64,000 nucleotides of DNA from Cylicocyclus nassatus (GCA_958299035.1 CATQJL010000112.1:63533823-63597822); one strand, 5' to 3'. Numbered from the stretch's first letter, positions 1 through 11,593 are shown. Notes: generated from the letters alone by a model not told the origin. Numbers and translations: made by a program.

Positions 1-582
1 AAAATTCTATGAAAATCTCCTGCTAGCAATAGCAACAGTCCATACATTCAACTACTTAGAGATATAAACATTAGTGCTAAAAGGGAAAGAAGAGCTACAG
101 CAGAGCATCTGTGAAGTCATCTTTTTGCAAATTTGGTTTTTCCGACTTAAAAAACTCTCTTTTTGTAATGTAGTACAAGGTTTCCTGTGAGCATTTTGAT
201 TCACAGATTGCAGTGTAAGTCTAGCCAAGTTTGCTTTCTGCAGAAAGCTCTTCATACAAATTCGATTTGATGCAGATTCATAGAAGTCTTAAAAGCGAAG
301 GTCCACATATTACATGAATTTCAGTTTTGGAAGTAATTTAGATGCATAGTCATCGATATTAAGTGGTATTTTGTGAGGTGTAACGAAGTGGGAAAGAATA
401 GAATACCAACATGACTAATATTGTAATGTTAAGTCAGGATAGTTAGGTATCGACCACTTGGTGGAAATGAGTTTGCAAGAGTGAGTAAACAGGTTGAGCC
501 AAGTTGGAGGAAAGTTTGCCGAAGAAGTTTTTTATGGAATGAATGGATTCGCGAATGCGATATCTTATCGCACCACATGAAC
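1..582. other. Intergenic DNA, nothing recognised
   Basis: AT-rich sequence with only short, unsupported open frames. I see no splice-supported exon, RNA gene or repeat before the inverted-repeat element that starts at 586. Confidence 0.5.
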
Positions 583-585
583 TAA

Positions 586-890
586 GGCAGGCGCTATACT
601 CCTCGATGAGTATAGCATGGCGACGATCGATATGCATCAAATACGTGTAAAACCGGCGATTTTTGTCGCCGATATTGGGTCGTAGCAACTGGCGATCCGT
701 CGTAGCGACTGGCGATCGCCCGTCGCTACGACTGGCGATCGCCAACATCGGCGACTACATTAAATGTGTATCGACTGGACATGTAGTAACTTGTTAGCGA
801 TCGATACGCATAGAAGACACAGTCGCCAGTATTGGCGACTGGCGATCGCCCGTCGCCATGCTATACTCCTTGAGGAGTATAGCGCCTGCC
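586..890. mobile_element. 305-bp MITE, PIF/Harbinger-like (TAA duplication)
   Basis: The ends are 40-bp inverted repeats (586-625 and 851-890) with two mismatches, starting GGCAGGCGC. Each end also holds a small internal hairpin around CTATACTC/GAGTATAG. The element is flanked by TAA at 583-585 and 891-893, a 3-bp duplication typical of PIF/Harbinger insertions. The interior has three copies of the palindrome GGCGATCGCC (711, 734, 841) and no coding capacity. Superfamily assignment rests on duplication length and is an inference. Confidence 0.7.
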
Positions 891-894
891 TAAG

Positions 895-1483
895 ACCATT
901 TTATTCGCACGAAAAGCCCATTTCGCGTGGCTTTCGTGGATATCATTCCAGGTAGCTTCCACATAATTGTGGAAATAGTTCGCCAGGCCCTTTCACACAA
1001 CTTTGTCATAATTTTTCGCACACAGTTCCAACTCCAAATGGAAATCTACGCACAAATTTTTGTGCGATAAAATTTACTCTTTGTTGTGAACAAGCCTTTT
1101 CCATATTTCGAAGCGCATTTCTGAGATCGCGCGCCCGCATGGGTGCATATTGGAGCATGAAATTGTTGGTGTCGTACAAGATTGGATCGGTAAGGCAGTG
1201 ATGAGCACTTGCGACATTTTCAGAGGATGAAAAGATGACATATGCCCGTAAGTCACCTGTGCCCATTCCTGCTCGAGCGAGTAATTCGGCGTTCTCTGTG
1301 CAACTATCTGCAAAAAGAACGACGTTCTTACAAAATTGTATTATAGAATTCCTGTTTTGCTGGCCAAAAGATGGAAAAATCGCGTCAGACTATCTCTTAC
1401 AACTGTAACCAGTAGAGACAACAAAACTCGTAGAATAAAAACTCTGGATTCCATTACATCCCACCGAACCTATCTGTTTTTCC
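895..1483. other. Intergenic DNA, nothing recognised
   Basis: Two overlapping minus-strand open frames (79 and 86 codons) cross 1006-1313, but neither resembles a known family. I see no convincing gene. Confidence 0.45.
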
Positions 1484-1486
1484 TAA

Positions 1487-1688
1487 GGCCCCGGTCAGAC
1501 TTCACGCGACTTAATCGTCGCGATCTAATCGCCAAGATTTCCATTCATTTTCATTTCACATTCAAAAATTTCGGGCTGGAAAAGTATCACAACCGAATGC
1601 AGGTTGATCGGCATGGAATGATGTTGTAACAGTTGTCTCGTCGCGATTCAGTCGCGACGATCAAATCGCGTGAAGTCTGCCCGGGGCC
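1487..1688. mobile_element. 202-bp MITE, PIF/Harbinger-like (TAA duplication)
   Basis: The 37-bp terminal inverted repeats (1487-1523 and about 1652-1688) begin GGCCCCGG and include CAGACTTCACGCGA; only a few positions differ. TAA flanks both sides (1484-1486 and 1689-1691). The GGCCCC-type end and 3-bp TAA duplication fit non-autonomous PIF/Harbinger elements. It has no coding capacity. Its ends differ from those of the element at 586-890, so it is a separate family. Confidence 0.75.
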
Positions 1689-1691
1689 TAA

Positions 1692-2743
1692 ACCACGCCT
1701 AGGTTCCATGGCAATTGCTCATCAGTAATAAGAAATGACTCACTGCTCATTAAAGCTGGCTGAATTTGTACCTTATTCGCGATCATGAACGTTGTTTCTT
1801 ATACAAGGTGTTCAAAATCATCATATTAGCAGTATACTAGTCGATTCCTGGTTCAAGAGAAGATCAGCATTTGAATACAAATGAGATGAGCATTGCAAGT
1901 TTTTATCGAAGAACCTGCCAAGATAAGCAGAGTGTTACGAAACTACTCATCAGCATTGGTCTAAGGCAAAAAATGAATACGGCAGATTTTTGTTTCATTT
2001 TAATAAAACAAAAAATTTCTTATTTCACCTCTTCCACGTTAGAATAATTCATTTGAAAGGAATGAAGGTTGGGAGCATCCAAAGATTACACTAGACGACT
2101 ACTGGAATAAAAACGAGTTACAGCACATTTTTTAGTTCAAATTTCATTGGCTGGCAGGTTCCTGAAGTTTTTCTTTATATCAGTTCTGAGGTATATGATG
2201 AGTGTGACTGAGCGGTGCCTGCGGAGATGTAGCGTTCATTTGAAGGATTCTGATAAGCGAGTGTAGACCGTTTAATTCCAATGGTCTCGATCGAAACATA
2301 TAAACAGATTTTCGAAGTTGAGTGTGTGTAAATTATGTGTCATGCGCATTTCGCGTCCATCTGTGGACTTTTTCAAACAGCGAGAGAACAAGACTATGGA
2401 GAACACTGACCTATTTTAGTGATTGTATGAGCGTATGTATTGTACAGCTTAACATTCATCATTTGTTAAGCACCCAGCTGACCGAAGGATTTAACGATGG
2501 CGCACAACTTTTTCCACAGGTCAGCGGAACATAATACCTTTGAAATTTTCTGGATCCATGTGCACTGCAACATTTTGAATTCCGGGATCTCGGTCACTCG
2601 TGCTAACTCATAAATTTTCTCTAAAATTCAGAATCCAGCTTTTTATTAAATTCCGGAATGTCCTCAAATGCTTGTTCATAGTCCTACGAATAACAAAGAC
2701 TTAAACTCCAAAAGTACGAAACTGTAAAGCAAATACTTACTAT
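1692..2743. other. Intergenic DNA, nothing recognised
   Basis: AT-rich DNA. The longest open frame (2322-2534, 70 codons) shows no recognisable family or splice context. Confidence 0.45.
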
Positions 2744-2805
2744 CGAGAAACTGATCAGTGCTAAATGCAAAAACCGAGAAACTGATCAGTGCTAAATGCA
2801 AAAAC
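2744..2805. repeat. Perfect 31-bp tandem duplication
   Basis: The 31-bp unit at 2744-2774 is repeated exactly at 2775-2805. The unit contains the palindrome CTGATCAG. Two identical copies with no divergence suggest a recent slippage or duplication event. Confidence 0.9.
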
Positions 2806-3733
2806 TATTTATACTGTCCTAGCTGCTTATGTCTTCCTAGTACTTTCCTAATAATCATCTAGTGGCCTTCACGAAGTTTGAAATGTATGGGTACTGGCCA
2901 ATCACAAAGAAACGTTGCGAATTTTTTTGAATCTGTTTTATTTTCTGGATGAGGTGCTGAACCGAAAGTACTATCTCGATATTTTTGCAAACTTATTTCC
3001 ACCCGTCCTATCAGTTACACGGCAGAAACTTTTCACAACTACGTTAGGTCCCAAAAATAAAATTCGTACTATTGGCAAGCAGAGTTTTACTTCATCGTCC
3101 TATGTGGAAATTCAGTCTGTTACAATATGGTATTGTAAGTTAGGTTGTAAAGAAATCCTTATTACAAGTTAAACTAAACTGTTGTATTTATATCATCATG
3201 AGTGGCTGTCAATCAACGATATTTTGTCATGTGCACTGATAACCTTGGACTACCGACTATATATATCATGGATGCTCTTTTGCAAGAAGAGCGCCCGCTA
3301 CGTTTAGGAACAGGTGAAGAGTTCGATTTTTCAAACCCTGAGCTCGATGAGCCATTTCCAGCTTGAGAAAAGGCCCAGATACCGGAGCAAGTTATGGTCG
3401 GATATTGCTTCATCTAACTAATACAAAGGTATAAAACAACTTTACAAATAGGCTTTTGCAAGTTCTGCGTGTCTATAATTTGAAAAATGTGCCTTTCGCA
3501 CAGCTGAGGGCAGCGGATTTTCTCCTTTTTGGGCATTTCTTTTTGGTTTATCATTATTTTCGCAAAGTGAATAGGGTATTCGGTAGCTGAGTCCATCGCC
3601 ACACTAAGAACACATTCCAAACCAGCTTCTTTCATTCGCATTCATTTTTGGTAATAATAAGATTGATTGGAACTTTCTTTACAACCTAATACTTTCTATA
3701 GTACCTACTAGCTGGCTTACCCGGCTCCGCCGT
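2806..3733. other. Intergenic DNA, nothing recognised
   Basis: Short open frames on both strands (85 codons at 2915-3172, 75 at 3414-3641) show no family signature. I see no repeat or RNA gene. Confidence 0.45.
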
Positions 3734-4790
3734 ATCCGGACCAAACTTGGCACACATACACTTCGGGCCCCGGCGCGTGTCACAGTCCACTTTTCGTTAT
3801 CGATCGATGTCGATCTTACCGATTTTTATCGATTTTTTCGCAGAGTTCACCTACAGGGCTAGGAGTTGGCACAGGGGGGAAGTGAGCATGGGGATTCCGA
3901 ATACAATATTAGTTTTCAGAATTATCGGTTACTTTTATTGATTTTATCGATTTTTTGTAAATTTTGACATGCGAGGCTGGGATTTTGCACAGGGGGGTAA
4001 TCGAGCATGCTGATTACGAACACAATATTAGTTTTCAGGATCGTCCATTACTTTTATCGAATTTATCAATTTTTTTGTAAAGTTTGACCTGCGGGGCTGG
4101 GAGTTTGCACAGGGGGGTAATCGAGCATGCAGATTACGAATACAATATTAGTTTTTGGAATTATCCATTACTTCTATCGATTTTATCGATTTTGCAAAAT
4201 TTGAGCTAGGGAGCTGGAATTTGGCACAGGGGTGTAATCGAGCATGCTGATCACCCCCTTGGGGATGATCAGCATGCTCGATTAACCCCCTGTGCCAACT
4301 CCCAGCCCCCTAGCTCAAACTTTGCAAAAAATCGATAAAATCGATAAAAGTAATCGATAATCCCGAAAACCAATATTGTATTCGGAATCCCCATGCTCGA
4401 TTACCCCCCTGTGCGAACTCCCAGCCCCGTAGCTCAAACTTTGCAAAAAAAATCGATAAAATCGATAAAAGTAATCGATAATCCTGAAAACCAATATTGT
4501 ATTCGGAATCCCCATGCTCGATTACCCCCCCGTGCCAACTCCCGGCCTCGTAGCTCAAACTTTGCAAAAAAATCGATAAAATCGATAAAAGTAATCGATA
4601 ATCCTGAAAACCAATATTGTTTTCGGAATCCCCATGCTCGATTACCCCCCTGTGCCAACTCCCAGCCCCGTAGGTGAACTCAGCAAAAAAATCGATAAAA
4701 ATCGATAAAATCGATATCGATCGATGACGAAAAGTAGCCTATGACACCCGCCGGGGCCCGAAGTGTATGTGTGCCAAGTTTGGTCCGGAT
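3734..4790. mobile_element. Foldback element with inverted minisatellite arms
   Basis: The left arm (3734 to about 4258) and right arm (about 4259 to 4790) are inverted copies of each other. The outer ends pair through ATCCGGACCAAACTTGGCAC and its complement. Each arm contains about four tandem units of roughly 118-120 bp, recognisable by a GCACAGGGGG tract (left: 3869, 3987, 4107, 4223; reversed in the right arm). The centre is a near-perfect palindrome around GAGCATGCTGATCA at 4235-4280. Open frames inside are products of the repeated unit. No transposase is visible, so it is non-autonomous or a rearranged pair of repeats; I cannot assign a superfamily. Confidence 0.75.
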
Positions 4791-4826
4791 CGGTTCAGAA
4801 ATGGAATTTTCTATTCGGAACATACG

Positions 4827-4870
4827 TACACACAGACAGACAGACAGACAGACATACATACAAACAGACA
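4827..4870. repeat. (CAGA)n/(CATA)n microsatellite tail
   Basis: A run of CAGA units followed by CATA and a final CAGAC lies just outside the right arm of the foldback element, then a TTTATATATAAGATA stretch. Such tails often close non-autonomous elements in invertebrates, so it may be the true right end of the neighbouring element. Confidence 0.8.
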
Positions 4871-5000
4871 TTCAGCTTTATATATAAGATAATACAGTCT
4901 AGCCCCCTCGCCCTCAAGAAGGGGTAGCAGAATCCTGTGTAAGCTACTCAAATGAGTTACAAAACTGTGCAAGTGACTTGATTTTACTTTCAAGTAAAAT

Positions 5001-6292
5001 CGGTACTTTTCCGTTATCCGGACCCATTTCTTTGAAGAAGGTTATTTCTTCTGACCTTGTACCATACTTGGTCCCAAATTCAGGGGGGCAGGCGTTATGG
5101 AGCAAAGCAGCACCGCATTCCCCTGCGGTATATCCTGAGGGCCAGTTGCGTTGCGTCGCCTTTAATTGCAGCCGCAGGAGTGCGCCGCTCTTGAGAGCGA
5201 ACTGAGACATTCCTATTGCTACGCCTTGAAAAGATGTCCAGACTTTATGAATGCAATAAAGGTATTTAGAATCGAAAAATAGATGGATTTTACGGAAGCA
5301 AAGGCTGAATCTCGGATGAGAATAAAAGGCTGATTTTACGTGTAACACGAGAAATAGTAGAGAAAAGGGGCAGAAGTTTTTCGTTACTGACTTCCAAAGC
5401 TTTTACTTTCTCTTGGGTGGTACTTTCAAACACTTCTTCCTCAAAATCTATTTTTTCATCCTCAAAATTCGTTTAACTTCGCTTTTGGTCTCTTACAGAA
5501 GGAGAATTTTGAGAATGACTCAATCCGCTGGGTAACGCTAGCTCCTCGCGGGTGCAATTAGGAGCGACACAAGGCAAAGGGCCCTCAGGATATACCGCAG
5601 GCGAATGCGGCGTAGCTTTGCTCCATAACGCCACGCCGCCCCAAATTCATAGGAATGAGTGTCAACCTTCTGCCGTGTCAAAAAAAAATTTGACATTTCA
5701 TCTAGGTGTTTGACAGGTTTTACAAGGGCTTGTTTTGCACCACCTAGCGACGTAAGTTCAATCTGTATTAGTCAATAGTGACCCCATTTCTGAACAATTT
5801 CAGAAAAGAACACTGTCATAATGATAACGTTATGCTGTCATCACGGAACGTTTTAGACCTGCCCAGAGTAAAGACGTTCGCTAAGATTCCGTTATCCAAG
5901 CGGCGAAACAAGCAGAAGCGAAATACTGCAAGCCACCATTTGTAGTCTCTCCTGGCTAAATTCCCATGGCGGAAAGTTTGAAAAGGAAGACAATCTTGAT
6001 TTATTGCTGAAAGTAATCAAGATGTTCTGGGATAAGTTCTAGACTATTTTGTTCTTAAAGAAAACAACACAAACACAAAAACTTTTAGAATGGTCACAAA
6101 TGCTCTTTCACCTCAGAAATGATTTCTAAAAACAAGTTAAATAAGTTAAAATGGACTAAAACATGTTAATTATTTCCTGACACGTGGCGGGGATGCAGTC
6201 TTGTAAGACCTATGAAAAACTGTTTACATACTAAAAAACGCAATTTATGAAAGCGTTTTGAAAAAATGGGTCCGGATAACGGAAAAGTACCG
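5001..6292. mobile_element. 1.3-kb nested inverted-repeat element
   Basis: A perfect 29-bp inverted repeat bounds the element (5001-5029 and 6264-6292; core TTCCGTTATCCGGACCC). A second, longer inverted pair lies inside: about 5073-5175 against about 5557-5660, roughly 100 bp with moderate divergence, sharing CGTTATGGAGCAAAGC and CGGTATATCCTGAGGGCC. The interior between 5660 and 6264 has no transposase-like frame. This looks like a non-autonomous DNA transposon with a second copy or long subterminal repeats inside. I could not find a clear target duplication. Confidence 0.65.
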
Positions 6293-7418
6293 TAAAATCT
6301 GATGATTGTAATCTTAGTTTGTAAAATTGGTCATGTCCCTTTCTTTGAAATTTTGGGTTGAAAGTCCGCAAAATTTGGAAAGCATCGCAAAAGAATTTTC
6401 GAAGTTTTGTAGCTAGCCATAGTACACGACTGAATAGTCTACAATTTTTGTCAGGATGTTGACAAATTAATAAAATTTGTTCATACTTCTTCGATACTTC
6501 GTTTCCTTAAACGCGCATAGAACCTTAGCGATGGAAGAAACAAGGCAAACGTATATTTCTCTCTCAATGTCAGATAGCTCTAAGCCAATTTGCTTCCCCG
6601 CTTCATTAATCTCAAGCGAGCTTTTCATTTTTCATTCCCTTGAACGACAACAGCAGCAGCAGTGAAAAACGGACACAACCCGTTTTCTAACAAAATGACG
6701 GCGATCCCCGGGCGAGAAAATCGCCCTCTCGCAATTATCGTAAGCCTGTTGAGTCTCCTGACTTCCTCTACGAGAGAACTTGTTCACACTTATTCATCTC
6801 TTGCATCCGCTAAACCGGTGCCTGAGTGGAGCGATGACCACTTCAAAATGATTCTGGGGAGGGGGAAAGTTTTGGATTTTTTTTGGGAGTTAAAAAGCTT
6901 GTCTAGAACTCTGGAAGTTTCTAGAGCTGCATAAAACTCAATTTTTTGTTGTAAAGCTTATAAAAAATGAGTCTAAACCCTCTCCCCCACCTTTTCTTCT
7001 TCAAAGAAGCGATCTAGTTCTCATTTCTATAAAAGCAGGACAATTTCTACATTTGCTTGACCGTTGGCCTTCATGCTTTGCTAAGAGGACTTGTCGAAAA
7101 GAGGCACACAACACTTGACATTCATAAACATTCCATCAAAAAGCTGGTTCTATGTCAAATGCGGCACAAACAACGCTGTGTAGTGTGCTGGTAAGAATGC
7201 TGTATTCCGTATAAGAGGACTGGTGAGGGTATAAAAAAATTGAAAATGTTTTTTTTTCTAGATATTGAAACAGGAAAGCAATTGCTAGTTCTTTTTTTTA
7301 TTCACTGAGGGGTAATTTTTACTCAAGGAAAGGAGAGCTTCTGAAAAAATGTTCCGGTTACTGTAACTTTTGATTGATTTAATAGAGTCTCGTGTAAAAA
7401 CATAAATGCCAAAAATGC
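6293..7418. other. Intergenic DNA downstream of the collagen gene
   Basis: The region has a short (CAG)n run near 6651-6662 and a 90-codon plus-strand open frame (6662-6934) with a hydrophobic stretch but no family match I recognise. Otherwise it is AT-rich, with nothing I can support. Confidence 0.4.
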
Positions 7419-7424
7419 TTTATT
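7419..7424 (-). promoter_or_regulatory. Poly(A) signal of the collagen gene
   Basis: A minus-strand AATAAA lies 62 nt past the collagen stop codon, a normal distance for a short nematode 3' UTR. Confidence 0.7.
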
Positions 7425-7485
7425 TCGCTATCTATCACGGCAATTACCGTAAGCGAATTGCAACGAAAATAAAAGTATCGTTGAT

Positions 7486-8582
7486 TTAGTGAGTGAATCT
7501 CGACACGAATACTGCTGAGCGTGGTGGGCATGGGCAGTAGGCGGCATCGTTTCCTGGAAGTCCAGGTCCTCCTGGGGCTCCTGGCTGTCCATCGGCTCCG
7601 GGTGGTCCCTGTGGTCCGGGCTGTCCAGCTGGTCCTTGTGGTCCGGGGGCACCATCTTGTCCGGGCTGTCCGTTTGGTCCGGGCTTGCCGGCGGGTCCTT
7701 GTGGACCAGCTGGTCCAGCTGGACCGGGCTGGCCCTTTCCACGCTGACCGTCTTTTCCGGGGGCACCGGGCTGTCCGTCGGGTCCGCGTTCTCCGGCTGG
7801 TCCCTGGTCTCCGGCTGGTCCGGGTGGTCCGGGTGGGCCGTCTTTTCCGGGCTGTCCGGGTGCTCCGGGCTGTCCTTCGGGTCCGGCTGGTCCAGCTGGT
7901 CCGTCGGGTCCGGGTGGGCCAGCGGGTCCGGCTGGGCATTTGATGCAGGCGGTGTCGAGTGGTGGGCAAGTGACTGGAGCGTAGGTAGAGGTGTTGTCCT
8001 CACCAGGTGGTCCGGGTGGTCCGGGAGGTCCTGTAATTTGGAAAAAATAGTGGGCATAAAGTAAAGCTTCCCAAGTAATGCTTTCAAATCTACTAATTAT
8101 AGAAATAATGAGAAATTCAGTAGTCGTTTTGGCTACAAAATGTTAACCGAAAGGAAGCGAAAGAAATCTAGATACGGTAACTATACGACTATGAAGATAT
8201 GTAGTAAAAACAAAAGTGGAGTCAACTTACCAGGCTGTCCAGGCTCTCCGGGTGGTCCAGGAGGTCCAGGTGGGCACACAGGCTTGACGGGCTCGCATTG
8301 GCACCAGGCTGGTAGACCGGAGAAGTCCTGTCTCTTCTGACGGAAGATCGAGTTGAAGGGATTCTGACGTGGCTTCGAGGGTGGGGTGACAGTGATTTGA
8401 ATGTCCATCATTTCAGTCCATGCCGAGTCGGTCTCGACACGAAACACCGACACACCGTCGAGCACCTCATCGTGGACTTCGTTGATGGTGTTGTAGAGAG
8501 ATGGAATGACGACAAGGCAGGCGACGATGGCCAAAGTTGAGCAGGCCGAAGCCACGCCTACGATAAGCTTCTCCTCGAACAT
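7486..8582 (-). CDS. Nematode cuticle collagen
   Basis: This gene encodes a secreted structural collagen of the nematode cuticle. It has two exons: 8582-8231 (352 nt) and 8030-7486 (545 nt), split by a 200-nt GT-AG intron (8230-8031; donor GTAAGT, acceptor TTACAG). The join falls after the first base of a glycine codon and keeps the Gly-X-Y frame, giving 298 residues, normal for the family. Residues 6-29 form a signal-anchor segment. The nematode cuticle collagen N-terminal domain follows, with the conserved [10 protein letters not shown] block at 50-59. RQKR at 81-84 is a subtilisin/furin-type processing site. Cysteines 94, 96 and 103 precede a short Gly-X-Y block (106-128). [11 protein letters not shown] (139-149) separates it from the long triple-helix block (about 152-277), which has a one-residue break at RGKGQPG. 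The C-terminus has cysteines 283 and 285. A TATA box lies upstream. The family is clear; the exact orthologue is not assigned. Confidence 0.95.
8031..8230 (-). other. Collagen gene intron (phase 1)
   Basis: Minus-strand donor GTAAGT starts at 8230 and the acceptor AG is at 8032-8031. Splicing removes an in-frame readthrough that would end the protein shortly after the first collagen block, and restores continuous Gly-X-Y triplets. Confidence 0.9.
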
Positions 8583-8613
8583 GGTTCACTGGTTATTCGC
8601 CCTTAACGGGACG

Positions 8614-8621
8614 CTTTTATA
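8614..8621 (-). promoter_or_regulatory. TATA box of the collagen gene
   Basis: The minus strand reads TATAAAAG 32-39 nt upstream of the ATG at 8582. This predicts a transcription start only a few bases before the start codon, a very short 5' UTR as often seen in nematode collagen genes. Confidence 0.7.
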
Positions 8622-10997
8622 GGACCCCAATCTCGAAGCCACACCCCCAAGAGAGGAGCTGGTTCGCGCTGCTGGCCGGGGGAGGACGGACGGGGGGGGG
8701 GGGATGTAGTGTTGCCGCCCAGTAAATGCATGTTTCGAAGGCCGTAGATGACAAGAGAGATGTGATTAGTGAATGCTACAATGATAACGTAATTTGAGTC
8801 ATAAGTTTCAAAAAAGGCAACATCCGAGTTCAACCAATTTAACGGGACGTTTCCTTGAACTTTAATCAAATCACAGTCTTGTCGAGATTCTCGCACTGAC
8901 AAAAAGTTCAGCCATAGAAAATTGGGAAAACAAATTGGCTATTGCCTTTTGCAAAACCTGATTGGTGCTGGTGACTAATATCACTTTCTCATGTACAAAA
9001 TTTTCAGGTTGTAAATAATGCCGAAAAATACCTTTTCATAGGAGGTCAAATGTCATGAGAAAAACTATAGGTAGAGCAATTGATAGCAATCTTTTCGGAA
9101 CCAAGAAAGTCTTCATCTCATCCCGAGCTATGAAATGCTTCCTATCGAAATAGAGAAGAATGAATGACTCATACAATTTAGATGCCTTCGCTCATAGTTC
9201 AAGGGCCGCATGCTGGAGTTTACAAATTTTCCTTATCTTTCCCTGATTTTCAAATTCAGATATATGACGATAGCAACAACAACCGCTTGTGGGTAAGAAT
9301 CCAAAAAATTTGAGACCATTGATCTCCTCAAATGCGATCTAACTGGGGTCTGCATAATTTTTTGATTGCTATTGTCGTAGTTACGAAGATTCCGAAGACA
9401 ATTTTCTGTAGTTCATAATCATGAATATTTATATTTTTCTATCTTGGACTATGTACACTTGAGAAGTACCAAAGCCAAAAGAAGATTCCGACCACTAGTG
9501 GATGCTATCTCTTTTAGAGAAATTTTTTCAGGTTTCATTGAAAATTTTCGTGATTCGCCCGAGAAATTTTAAAATCTGGTATGAGCCTTTATAAAACATG
9601 AAAATTTATTCCTCGTCTCTCTTGGATTTTGCAGCATTTTTTATGCTTATATGAAGCGATAGCAACACTTATTTGGAATAACATTCCTCGAAAAGGCAAT
9701 TCAAAAACTTAGAAGTTGGTTAACCTCAACCCAAAATACAATTTTTTTGTGTGTTCCAGCGGCAACTCTTGTAATTCAAAGTAAAAAATTTCTAGCTAAT
9801 TCATTTTAAAAATTTTGAAGAATTAGCATAATTATTTGGTGGAAACACTACTATTTATATTTTATGTATGACACATTTCATTCTATGTTTATTATCTATG
9901 CTTGCAATAAGCTTCTGCACATTTTTACTCAATTCAAAAATTTCGAGACCTGTTCTCAAGGGAGTGAAGCATTTTTTTATCAACTTTAGTAAAAGCTTTC
10001 GCACAAAAGCTTTACTCCTTTCCATGAATCATTTCGGTTACGGTACATTTGAGTTCGAGCCGTTATGACTTTTACAGCTTTCACACAACTCAAAAAGCAG
10101 CTTTCTCGTTTTCTTCGAATCCTAAGAACGCCCCTGAAACGTTACCAATTGCGCGTGAAACCCGACAAACATGGCAATTCAATTTTTTTCCCGAACGTTT
10201 CCCAGGCATCGTATCGTATGCCTAACCCCCATAACCTTTTTAATTGGGGCCAGTTCTCGCTTTCTGATCGTAGTAGTGTTCCTGTGTGCCCCTATATACA
10301 GCCATAGCGGCCTAATTGCCCTATGTGTGCTGTTCCACATACATACAGGCATAACCAGCTTGTGTATTCGAGTATTTGACGAGAAAATTTCTAGGAAGCC
10401 TGAGGCCTGAATGTCGAGCTTAACGACGCAATTGTCTCGAATTACGCAACTGTGGCAAAAGAAACGGCTTGTCTTACACAGCAAGCTGGATCTCATTTCG
10501 ATAATAAGCTGAAAATTACGCTGAACTCGGGAATAAGCCAATTTAGAGCAAAGAAAAACATCCTTGTATGTCTGTTTGTAGCTTACCCACGGTCTCTCCA
10601 AACTTGCTTTCTTTTCACTATTCAAAAATTTATCTAGTGGCGGTCGCGCAAAATTTTTGTAGGGGAAGAGGTCAAGAATTAAGGGTAGGGTAAGGTAGTT
10701 AACGAATACACCTTCTAATATATGAACAGGCTGAGTATTTGCTGCATTGTCCACGTGGGACCCTCCCACTTTCGGCGATATATAATAGTCCTCTACCCAA
10801 GAATAACTTTAAAAAGCGGGCCCTCCCTCCAAACTTCTGGAGATGCTTTGAGTTTGAGCAATAACACAAATCTAAAATTTTGAGAAAAGAAAACTTGGAG
10901 GCAGATTTTTTGATTGGAAAATGATTTTTGCACAAAAAACGAGCCACTTGCTGTGTTGGATTATGGTGACCAATAACTTCCTTCCTTTCCTCGCTCC
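8622..10997. other. Intergenic DNA upstream of the collagen gene
   Basis: The region starts with a GC-rich stretch that includes 12 consecutive G at 8692-8703 (plus strand), which may hold upstream collagen control elements. Beyond about 8,900 it is AT-rich. Open frames at 9868-10068, 10065-10410 and 10179-10769 overlap on both strands, with no family signature or splice support, so I call no gene. Confidence 0.4.
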
Positions 10998-10998
10998 C

Positions 10999-10999
10999 T

Positions 11000-11030
<31 letters not shown>

Positions 11031-11036
11031 TTTATT
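10999..11036. repeat. (TTTA)n microsatellite
   Basis: About nine near-perfect TTTA units, with one extra-T interruption. Confidence 0.9.
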
Positions 11037-11593
11037 CTAAAGTCTCTAGGGTGTTCCAAAATTCAAAACTGGATATACAGTTTAATTCAGCTCCAGTTTA
11101 ATGCTAATGAAGTTTACAGGTTTTTTAAAATTTTCTGATCTTACTGTTTCTGATTTGATATTATATTATGAAAAATTATAGATTTTTCCAAAAATTTGTA
11201 TCGACTTACTTCTAGGCTCTAACAGTCGCCTATCTCACATCTTCACTGGCTTGATCTGATTAGATGTGAATAGATGAAGACATCCACCTGTCCTGTTCGA
11301 ACTCTTTTATTTTTTCATCAGTTCCGTTCACGATTTGTCGTGGAAAAAAAAGATAATACGCTGCTGACACACTTTCCGGATCCTTGACATTCACGCTTGA
11401 TTCTCTTCGAAATCCATGATTAATTCATTCAGTCCTAGAGATTAGCATCAAACAGGTGAAGTGATCTCAGAGCTTCCGATCAGGAAAAGGATATTATTAT
11501 CAAAATATTTCGCATATCTTAAACTGCTGGAAGACCTGACTCAGATGACACTGACGTGCTGGTGGATCATTGGGTGTCTATCAGGAAACATAA
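11037..11593. other. Intergenic DNA, nothing recognised
   Basis: AT-rich sequence without a supported gene or repeat. Confidence 0.4.

Noticed and set aside
711..850. GGCGATCGCC repeats as a bacterial HIP1-type motif
   Set aside because: All copies are inside one eukaryotic MITE; the match is coincidental.
4310..4677. Repeated 60-94-codon frames on both strands
   Set aside because: They are translations of the foldback element's tandem units, not genes.
6662..6934. 90-codon frame with a hydrophobic stretch, possible secreted peptide or first exon
   Set aside because: No family match, no clear splice site or poly(A) context, and codon content is not distinctive.
7379..8087. Long open frames on both strands overlapping the collagen exon 2 (for example plus 7521-7943 and 7636-8064)
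   Set aside because: They are by-products of the Gly/Pro-rich collagen codons; only the minus-strand frame that joins to exon 1 gives Gly-X-Y triplets and conserved cysteines.
8181..8230. Collagen frame reading on past the splice donor to 8181
   Set aside because: A GTAAGT donor at 8230 and an acceptor at 8031 restore the collagen frame; the readthrough tail is non-collagenous.
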